Shown: positions 7,651-12,333 of the stretch, one piece after another
How positions within the stretch are numbered: the stretch's first letter is position 1
Layout of the letters: the number at the start of each line of letters is the position of its first letter
Assembly: GCA_905234355.1 (NCBI GenBank)
Contig: CAJOHP010000182.1
Location: 3,594 to 15,926, forward strand
Origin: an uncultured Prevotella sp.
GTDB taxonomy: Bacteria > Bacteroidota > Bacteroidia > Bacteroidales > Bacteroidaceae
Length of the DNA stretch: 12,333 bases
Reading direction: 5' to 3'
Program-made: the position numbers and the translations under genes
The notes under the pieces: model-generated
Told to the model about the DNA's origin: nothing
The model's database searches: none
What the model saw: the letters and a program-made list of their open reading frames with translations, nothing else

Positions 7651-8581
7651 TTATATCATGCACGAGTAGTGGTCTACCACGCCTAAGAGATGCCAGTCTG
7701 CGTCGACGACGAGCACGGAGTGTATCTTGTATTGCTGCATGATGCGCTGTATGTCGGTGATTTTTGTTTCTGGTTTGACTGTCTTGGGCGAGCGTGTCAT
7801 GATGTCGGCTACGGTATGGTCGAAAAATTTGGCCTGCCATCGCTCCATGGCGCGCCTGATGTCGCCGTCGGTGATGAGTCCCACGATGCGTCCGTCTGTT
7901 TCGGCCACTCCGAGTCCGAGCTTACCTTTGCTCACGAGTATGATGGCTTCTCCCAGGTGCATCTGTGGCGGGAGCACGGGCAGGTCGTCGCTTCGCATGA
8001 CGTCCTGTGCTGTGGTGAGCAGGCGCTTGCCGAGCTCGCCCCCCGGGTGAAACACGGAAGCCGCGGCGCTCGATGAGTGCCACGGCCAGGGCGTCGCCCA
8101 TGGCCAGCTGGCACATCGTGGAGCTGGTGGGGGCCAGGTTGAGCGGACATGCCTCTTTGTCCACGTGCACGTTGAGGTGGCACGTGGCATACTTGGCCAG
8201 CAGCGAGTGGGGGTTGCCGCTCATGCCGATGATGGGCACGTTCATGTGGAGCACCAGTGGCAGGAAGCGCAGCAGCTCGTCGGTCTGTCCGGAGTTGGAG
8301 ATGGCCAGCACCACGTCGTCGGGGGTGATGACGCCCAGGTCGCCATGGTAGACGTCGAGTGGATTGATGAAGAACGACGGTGTGCCCGTCGACGACAGCG
8401 TGGCTGCAATCTTGGCACCGATGTGCCCGCTTTTGCCTACGCCTGTGACGATGAGCTTGCCCTTGCAGTGGAGGATGAGCTCCACGGCCTGGTCGAAGTG
8501 GTCGTCGAGCTGTGAGGCCAGCAGTCTGACGGCCTCGGCTTCTTGCTTTATGCAGTTTATGCCATATTCTCTTGTAGTCAT
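7651..8581 (-). pseudogene. kdsD: Arabinose-5-phosphate isomerase (KpsF/KdsD/GutQ family), frame broken by a small deletion
   Basis: The intact enzyme converts ribulose-5-phosphate to arabinose-5-phosphate, the first step of Kdo synthesis. Residues 1-175 hold the SIS domain with GVGKSGHIG (K50), ISNSGQTDE (E102) and KEACPLNLAPTSST (E143), matching E. coli KdsD K59, E111 and E152. The sequence then runs RGF in one frame, while HPGGELGKRLL, with the fourth catalytic residue (His 193 in E. coli), and two CBS domains continue in the next frame to 7651. Only 7 nt separate the RGF codons from the His codon, where the family has 8 residues (24 nt), so 17 nt seem to be missing. As written, translation loses the catalytic His and the CBS pair. 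The start ATG overlaps the kdsA stop (ATGA), implying translational coupling. With 17 nt restored the length would be 315 residues, normal for the family. Confidence 0.85.
8050..8056 (-). other. Deletion/frameshift junction in the isomerase gene
   Basis: Minus-strand CGTGTTT lies between the RGF codons and the CAC codon of HPGG. The homologous linker is 8 residues long (TAEDFALS in E. coli KdsD), so 24 nt are expected and 7 are present. The sequence CCGTG at the junction could be the scar of a 17-nt loss between two CCGTG copies if the ancestral linker was of the R-(A/D/E/G/V)-x-D-F-A-V-F type. That part is inference. Confidence 0.72.
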
Positions 8582-9339
8582 TCTTTCAGTAGTTTGCCGA
8601 CAAGTGCTTCGAGCTTGTCGAGTTCCAGCATGTTGGCAGCATCGCTGAGCCCCTCGTCGGGCTTTGGGTGCACCTCCATGAAATATCCGGTGGCTCCGAA
8701 GGCCTTGGCCGCCAGTGCCATAGGCTCCACAAATCGGCGGTCGCCGCCTGTCTTGCCTCCCTGTGCGTCGGGTCGCTGCACGCTGTGGGTGCAGTCCATG
8801 ATGACGGTGGGCACGATGCTGAGCATGTCGCTGATGTTGCGGAAGTCCACCACAAGCGTGCCATAGCCCATCATGTTGCCTCGCTCGGTGAGCCACACCT
8901 CGCGTGCTCCTGCGTCCTGTGCTTTCTCCACGGGGTAGCGCATGTCGCGGCCAGCGAGAAACTGTGCCTTCTTGATGTTGACCGTGCGTCCTGTGCGTGC
9001 GGCAGCCACCAGCAGGTCGGTCTGCCGGCAGAGGAAGGCCGGTATCTGCAGCACGTCGCACACCTCGGCCACGGGAGCCGCCTGCCACGACTCATGTATG
9101 TCGGTGAGCAGGCGCAGACCGTATTTCAACTTGACGTCGGCCAGCATGCGCAGGCCTTGCTCCAGGCCGGGGCCTCGGAAGGAGTGGACAGACGTGCGGT
9201 TGGCCTTGTCGAAAGAGGCCTTGAAGATGATGTCGGTGCCCAAGCGGCGGTTGATGCCGACCAGCTGCCTGGCTACCTGGTCGAGCAACTCGGCCGACTC
9301 GATGACACACGGTCCTGCTATGAATACGGTATCCTTCAT
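8578..9339 (-). CDS. kdsA: 3-deoxy-8-phosphooctulonate (Kdo-8-P) synthase, metal-dependent class
   Basis: Cytoplasmic enzyme that condenses phosphoenolpyruvate with arabinose-5-phosphate to Kdo-8-phosphate, the precursor of the Kdo linking lipid A to the LPS core. The 253-residue protein has FIAGPCVIES near the start, FKASFDKANRTS (39-50), LTDIHE (78-83), PAFLCRQTDL (100-109), KKAQF (123-127) and DCTHSVQ (182-188). C11, H185, E222 and D233 match, at identical numbers, the metal ligands of the Aquifex aeolicus enzyme. That places it in the metal-dependent class rather than the E. coli Asn class. ATG 9339 (MKDTVFIAGPC) is chosen; an upstream TTG at 9411 would overlap the promoter. It is the first gene of the minus-strand block, its stop overlaps the isomerase ATG, and the substrate it needs is made by that isomerase. 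Confidence 0.95.
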   Translation of the reverse strand: MKDTVFIAGPCVIESAELLDQVARQLVGINRRLGTDIIFKASFDKANRTSVHSFRGPGLEQGLRMLADVKLKYGLRLLTDIHESWQAAPVAEVCDVLQIPAFLCRQTDLLVAAARTGRTVNIKKAQFLAGRDMRYPVEKAQDAGAREVWLTERGNMMGYGTLVVDFRNISDMLSIVPTVIMDCTHSVQRPDAQGGKTGGDRRFVEPMALAAKAFGATGYFMEVHPKPDEGLSDAANMLELDKLEALVGKLLKE

Positions 9340-9359
9340 ATATATATAATAAGGTGTAC

Positions 9360-9377
9360 GTGCATTCTGCCATGCAC
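9360..9377. repeat. Inverted repeat GTGCAT-6-ATGCAC in the kdsA leader
   Basis: Perfect 6-bp inverted repeat: GTGCAT at 9360-9365 and ATGCAC at 9372-9377, spacer TCTGCC. It lies between the kdsA -7 box and its ATG, so it could be an operator or an RNA hairpin in the leader. It shares the TGCAT core with the repeat at 9440-9459. Confidence 0.5.
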
Positions 9378-9388
9378 ATTTCTCCTTG

Positions 9389-9420
9389 CAAAAGTACACA
9401 TTTTTATCCAATCGGGCAAG
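9389..9420 (-). promoter_or_regulatory. Predicted promoter of the kdsA block
   Basis: The minus strand has CTTG at 9420-9417 (one mismatch to the -33 TTTG), a spacer of exactly 20 bp, and TACTTTTG at 9396-9389 (perfect TAnnTTTG). This predicts a leader of about 45 nt before ATG 9339, AT-rich near the start codon and without a Shine-Dalgarno sequence. It is the only good promoter found for the five-gene minus-strand block. Confidence 0.65.
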
Positions 9421-9439
9421 GATATAATAATAATTAACT

Positions 9440-9459
9440 CATGCAGGCCCGTGTGCATG
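9440..9459. repeat. Inverted repeat CATGCA-8-TGCATG between the divergent promoters
   Basis: Perfect 6-bp inverted repeat: CATGCA at 9440-9445 and TGCATG at 9454-9459, spacer 8 nt. It sits between the -33 elements of the kdsA and permease promoters, a sensible place for a regulator of both. A further TGCAT lies at 9486-9490, inside the permease promoter spacer. Confidence 0.5.
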
Positions 9460-9479
9460 CCGTAAAACATGCCTGTTTG

Positions 9480-9511
9480 TTTGGCTGCATTGTTCAAAAA
9501 ACGTACCTTTG
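9480..9511 (+). promoter_or_regulatory. Predicted promoter of the EamA permease gene
   Basis: The plus strand has TTTG at 9480-9483, a 20-bp spacer, and TACCTTTG at 9504-9511, a perfect match to both Bacteroidota elements at the standard spacing. The -7 box ends only 9 bp before ATG 9521, so the transcript would have a leader of a few bases. Confidence 0.72.
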
Positions 9512-9520
9512 CACCCCGTT

Positions 9521-10456
9521 ATGACATATACAGGCGAACTCATATCCTTAGGCGTGGCTTTTTCCTGGACAGTAGCCGCGCTGTCGAGCGAGATAGGCAG
9601 CAAGCACCTTGGCGTGGCAGTGATGAATGTGTGGCGCATGGGTTTGGCTTTGCTGCTCTCGTGTGTGCTCATGTGGTGGGTGTTTGGCCTGCCTTATCCT
9701 GTCTACGCGGGCAGTGCGGCGTGGCTGTGGCTGCTGGCCTCGGGCGTGGTGGGCTATTTCTTTGGCGACTGGTGCCTGTTCAACAGCTATCTCACTATCG
9801 GGTCGCGCTACGGTCAGCTGTTCATGACGCTTGCTCCCATGTTCACCGCCGTGGCGGCATGGGCGATGATCGGTCAGACGCTGTCGGCCACGGCCCTGCT
9901 GGCCATGGGTGTCACGCTGCTGGGCATAGCCATCTCGGTGCTGGGCCGTGGTGCCGACCACCACCTGTCGCTGGGTCTTCCGCCGAAGGGCATACTCTAT
10001 GGCATCGGCGCTGCCGTGGGGCAGGGTGTGGGCTTGGTGCTCAGCAAGATAGGTGTAGACTGCTATGTAGCCGACGTCCCCGCTGCGGTGCTGCCCTCGG
10101 TGTCTGGCATTTTGCCCTTTGCCTCCAACATGATCAGGTGCGTGGCCGGACTGGCGTGCTTCTCGCTGTGGCTTATGGCATCGGGCAAGACGGCCGTACT
10201 GCGTAGCAGCGTGGCCGACCGTCGCGGTCTGCTGGCCATGATGGTGGCTGTCGTCACGGGGCCGTTTGTCGGCGTGGGTTTCTCGCTCATGGCTGTGCAG
10301 CACACGGCGGCAGGCATTGCCAGCACCATCATGGCTACGACGCCCATCATCATCCTGCTGCCCTCGTGGTGGCTCTTCCGGCAGCCCGTCACGCTCAGGG
10401 GCGTGGTCGGGGCACTCATCTCGGTGGTGGGCGTGTCGCTTTTCTTCCTGCTCTGA
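9521..10456 (+). CDS. DMT superfamily transporter with two EamA domains
   Basis: Inner-membrane permease of 311 residues, about ten transmembrane helices in two repeated EamA halves (residues ~1-145 and ~160-311). The first half has a typical GLY-rich helix and GYFFGDWCLFNSYLTIGSRYG; the second has ATTPIIILLPSWWLF followed by GVVGALISVVGVSLFFLL, the usual end of EamA proteins. Members export or import small metabolites such as amino acids or nucleosides; the substrate cannot be read from sequence. ATG 9521 is chosen over an in-frame TTG at 9509 because that TTG lies in the -7 box. The gene stands alone, divergent from kdsA and ending 34 bp before a strong terminator. It may share control with kdsA through the repeats in the gap. 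Confidence 0.87.
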   Translation: MTYTGELISLGVAFSWTVAALSSEIGSKHLGVAVMNVWRMGLALLLSCVLMWWVFGLPYPVYAGSAAWLWLLASGVVGYFFGDWCLFNSYLTIGSRYGQLFMTLAPMFTAVAAWAMIGQTLSATALLAMGVTLLGIAISVLGRGADHHLSLGLPPKGILYGIGAAVGQGVGLVLSKIGVDCYVADVPAAVLPSVSGILPFASNMIRCVAGLACFSLWLMASGKTAVLRSSVADRRGLLAMMVAVVTGPFVGVGFSLMAVQHTAAGIASTIMATTPIIILLPSWWLFRQPVTLRGVVGALISVVGVSLFFLL

Positions 10457-10490
10457 GCCGGGGTGTGTGCCGGCTGCGGTGTGTAACCGG

Positions 10491-10536
10491 AAAAAGTGTC
10501 TTGGAGCAGGCGGTGTGCTGCTCTAAGACACTTTTT
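10491..10536. terminator. Strong bidirectional rho-independent terminator
   Basis: A 19-bp stem, AAAAAGTGTCTTGGAGCAG (10491-10509) pairing with 10518-10536, with one G-T wobble and an 8-nt loop. The arms begin and end in A5/T5, so each strand ends in a U-tract after a GC-containing stem. It lies between the 3' ends of the permease gene and the gamma-subunit gene and should stop transcription from both sides. Confidence 0.9.
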
Positions 10537-10564
10537 CTTTGTGGTGGCGGCTATAGCGGGGTGG

Positions 10565-11107
10565 TCAGACCTCCTGTATGATCTTTCCTCCCTCTTCCAG
10601 CGCCTGCATGTTCAGGGGTATGAGGTCGTGGTGGCGCTCGGGCAGCGTCTTGCGCAGCGCTTTCTCCACACCGCCTGTTCCCACGACGGGACACACCTTG
10701 AGCATGCCGCCCAGCACAATCATGTTGAATATCTTGCCGTTCTTCATCTCGGCAGCCTTGTCCATGGCGTCGATGCGATAGACGGTGATGTCTTTGCGCG
10801 TGGGCGGGTTGATGATGCCGTAGCTGTCGTAGATGAGTATGCCGCCGGGCTTGAGCTTGGGCTCAAACTTCTCGAGCGACGGCTGGTTGAGCACGATGGC
10901 CACGTCGTATTTGCTGAGTATGGGCGACGAGATGCGGTCGTCGCTCACGATGACGGTGACGTTGGCCGTGCCGCCGCGCTGCTCAGGGCCGTAGGCGGGC
11001 ATCCACGTCACTTCCTTGTCCTCCATCAGTCCTGAGTAGGCCAGTATCTTGCCCATCGAGAGCACGCCCTGACCGCCGAATCCGGCTATGATGATTTCTT
11101 TCTTCAT
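10565..11107 (-). CDS. 2-oxoacid:ferredoxin oxidoreductase, gamma subunit
   Basis: The gamma (POR/KOR catalytic) subunit of a ferredoxin-reducing 2-oxoacid dehydrogenase that oxidatively decarboxylates 2-oxoacids with CoA in anaerobes. The 180-residue protein shows IIAGFGGQGVLSMGKIL (residues 6-22), PAYGPEQRGGTANVTVIVS (~37-55) and VVGTGGVEKAL near the end, all typical of the family. It is the last gene of the operon, 7 bp after the beta-subunit stop, and is followed by the terminator at 10491-10536. It lacks cysteine clusters, so the iron-sulfur subunit should be elsewhere, probably upstream of alpha outside the window. The substrate may be 2-oxoisovalerate or 2-oxoglutarate; sequence alone does not decide. 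Confidence 0.9.
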   Translation of the reverse strand: MKKEIIIAGFGGQGVLSMGKILAYSGLMEDKEVTWMPAYGPEQRGGTANVTVIVSDDRISSPILSKYDVAIVLNQPSLEKFEPKLKPGGILIYDSYGIINPPTRKDITVYRIDAMDKAAEMKNGKIFNMIVLGGMLKVCPVVGTGGVEKALRKTLPERHHDLIPLNMQALEEGGKIIQEV

Positions 11108-11114
11108 AATGTTG

Positions 11115-11885
11115 CTATTCGTTCGTTGTGTCTTTTAGATCGCCCTTGGGATAGAAGGGGAACATGTTGTCCTTCATCCATTGGTTGGCCTGCACGGGTG
11201 TGAGCTTCCATCCGCTGTTGCAGGTCGAAACAAACTCCACGAGGCTGGAGCCTTTTCCGTCCATAGAGGCCTGGAAGGCTTTCTTCAGTGCTTTCTTAGC
11301 CTTCAGTATGCTGCCCACCGTCTCTACCGACTGCCGGGTGACGTAGCACGTGCCCTCGAGTCCTGCGGCTATGTCGGCCATCTTCAGGGGAAATCCGTGC
11401 AGCTTGGGGTCGCGGCCGTAGGGGCAGGTGGCCGTCTTCTGTCCGATGAGGGTGGTGGGGGCCATCTGTCCGCCGGTCATGCCGTAGATGGCATTGTTGA
11501 CGAAGATGATGACGATGTTTTCGCCGCGGTTCAGGGCGTGTATCGTCTCGCAGGTGCCTATGCAGGCCAGGTCGCCGTCGCCCTGATAGGTGAACACCAG
11601 TCGGTCGGGCCAGCAGCGCTTGATGCCGGTGGCCAGGGCGGGTGCACGGCCGTGGGCTGCCTCCTGCCAGTCTATGTCTATGTAGTTGTAGGCGAAGACG
11701 GCACAGCCCACAGGGCTCACGCCCACGGCTTTGTCCTCCAGTCCCATCTCTTCTATCACCTCGGCAATGAGCTTGTGCACCACGCCGTGCGAGCAGCCCG
11801 GACAGTAGTGCATGTTGTTGTCGTTCAGCAGGGCGGGCTTCTTGTAAACCAGGTTTTCCGGTGCTATAATCTTGTTTTCTTCCAT
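11115..11885 (-). CDS. 2-oxoacid:ferredoxin oxidoreductase, thiamine-pyrophosphate-binding beta subunit
   Basis: Beta subunit of 256 residues that binds thiamine pyrophosphate and an iron-sulfur cluster in the 2-oxoacid:ferredoxin oxidoreductase. HYCPGCSHG (residues 26-34) supplies the early cysteines, SPVGCAVF (57-64) follows, and the TPP/Mg motif runs from GDGD (102-105) to VNN (129-131) and IYGMTGGQ. It starts 4 bp after the alpha stop and ends 7 bp before gamma, so the three are co-transcribed. Beta proteins of this length are shared by the ketoisovalerate (Vor) and 2-oxoglutarate (Kor) enzymes; I leave the symbol open. Confidence 0.92.
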   Translation of the reverse strand: MEENKIIAPENLVYKKPALLNDNNMHYCPGCSHGVVHKLIAEVIEEMGLEDKAVGVSPVGCAVFAYNYIDIDWQEAAHGRAPALATGIKRCWPDRLVFTYQGDGDLACIGTCETIHALNRGENIVIIFVNNAIYGMTGGQMAPTTLIGQKTATCPYGRDPKLHGFPLKMADIAAGLEGTCYVTRQSVETVGSILKAKKALKKAFQASMDGKGSSLVEFVSTCNSGWKLTPVQANQWMKDNMFPFYPKGDLKDTTNE

Positions 11886-11889
11886 AGCC

Positions 11890-12333
11890 TTACATCAGTT
11901 TTGTTTTCAGTGCGTTGACAATCTCTTCTGGCTCCGGCACGATGCCTCCCAGACGGCCGTAGTGCTCTACGTCGACGGCGCCGTTGATGGCCAGCCTCAC
12001 GTCCTGCACCATCTGTCCGGCATTGATCTCTGCCACGAGCACGCCCTTCTTGCCTTGTGCCAGACGGGCTATCTCCTTTGTGGGGAAGGGCCAGAGCGTG
12101 ATGGGACGGAACAGTCCCACCTTGATGCCCTCCTGCCGGGCCAGCTCCACCGACTTCTCGGCGATGCGGGCGGCCGAGCCGAAGGCCACGATGACGTAGT
12201 CGGCATCGTCGCACTGCTGCATCTCGTAGCGCACCTCCTTCTCCCTGATCTCGGCATACTTGGCCTGCAGGTGCAGGTTGCGCTGCTCCATAATCTCGGG
12301 CTTCAGCTCCAGCGAGGTGATGACCACACGCTC
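11890..12333 (-). CDS. 2-oxoacid:ferredoxin oxidoreductase, alpha subunit, C-terminal part (partial gene)
   Basis: The last 147 residues of the alpha subunit; the N-terminal domain lies beyond the window. The visible part includes the transketolase C-terminal-like domain: YVIVAFGSAARIAEK, then IKVGLFRPITLWPFP, GVLVAEINAGQMVQDV and the final YGRLGGIVPEPEEI. These are typical of VorB/KorA-type alpha chains. Bacteroidota annotations usually call this protein 3-methyl-2-oxobutanoate dehydrogenase subunit VorB, but the substrate has rarely been tested. It is upstream of beta by 4 bp. The frame is open to base 12333, so any Met near 12327 is internal and not a start. Confidence 0.9.
   Translation of the reverse strand, partial: ERVVITSLELKPEIMEQRNLHLQAKYAEIREKEVRYEMQQCDDADYVIVAFGSAARIAEKSVELARQEGIKVGLFRPITLWPFPTKEIARLAQGKKGVLVAEINAGQMVQDVRLAINGAVDVEHYGRLGGIVPEPEEIVNALKTKLM

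Noticed and set aside
9340..9411. An N-terminal extension of KdsA from a TTG at 9411
   Set aside because: It would run through the predicted -7 box at 9389-9396, and ATG 9339 places the metal-binding Cys at residue 11 as in known metal-dependent enzymes.
9469..10206. A 245-codon plus-strand frame from ATG 9469
   Set aside because: It begins upstream of the permease promoter, is Cys/Arg/Gly-rich and overlaps the EamA frame, which has ten clear hydrophobic helices.
10457..10474. GCCGG/CCGGC small inverted repeat after the permease stop
   Set aside because: Only five pairs with no T-tract; the much stronger 19-bp stem just downstream explains termination.
1..12333. Mobile elements, CRISPR arrays, tRNA or rRNA genes
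   Set aside because: No transposase or integrase motifs, no regularly spaced direct repeats and no tRNA-like cloverleaf or rRNA sequence was recognised.

Overview
The window looks like chromosomal DNA from the Bacteroidota, most likely a GC-rich member of the Prevotella group. The signs are Bacteroidota-type promoters (TTTG, about 20 bp, TAnnTTTG), almost no Shine-Dalgarno sequences, a periplasmic-propeller sensor joined to an AraC domain, a class II Kdo-8-P synthase, and a 2-oxoacid:ferredoxin oxidoreductase operon. There is no insertion sequence, CRISPR array, rRNA or tRNA gene. The genus is inferred from gene style, not proven.

Layout, left to right. The N-terminal part of a Lon protease gene (minus strand, cut by the window edge) is divergent from a TrmN6-type tRNA methyltransferase gene (plus). 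A tightly packed minus-strand block follows. In transcription order it reads kdsA (9339 to 8578), a kpsF/kdsD-type arabinose-5-phosphate isomerase gene (8581 to 7651), a large membrane sensor/AraC regulator (7620 to 3861), a signal-peptide-bearing phospholipase D/cardiolipin synthase family protein (3857 to 2481) and a membrane acyltransferase (2474 to 1341). Junctions in this block are a 4-nt overlap, 30 bp, 3 bp and 6 bp, so one transcript from the kdsA promoter is plausible. Divergent from kdsA is a DMT (EamA) family permease. It ends at a strong bidirectional terminator, which it shares with a minus-strand operon for a 2-oxoacid:ferredoxin oxidoreductase (gamma, beta and the C-terminal part of alpha).

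The minus-strand block reads as an envelope module: Kdo precursor supply (KdsA, KpsF), a periplasm-facing regulator, and two enzymes that could remodel lipids or glycans. Two of its five genes carry reading-frame breaks in this sequence. kpsF appears to have lost 17 nt just before its catalytic His-Pro-Gly-Gly motif. The regulator needs a +1 shift at a CCC-C site to join its receiver-like domain to its AraC DNA-binding domain.

The regulator is the most unusual object here. It is built like a hybrid two-component system protein (beta-propeller, Y_Y_Y domain, membrane helix, DHp-like helices, receiver, AraC). However, it has no ATPase domain, no phospho-accepting His, and Lys where the receiver Asp should be. 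It may therefore signal without phosphotransfer. The kdsA/permease divergent region also holds five TGCAT/ATGCA half-sites, four of them forming two perfect inverted repeats, which could be operators.
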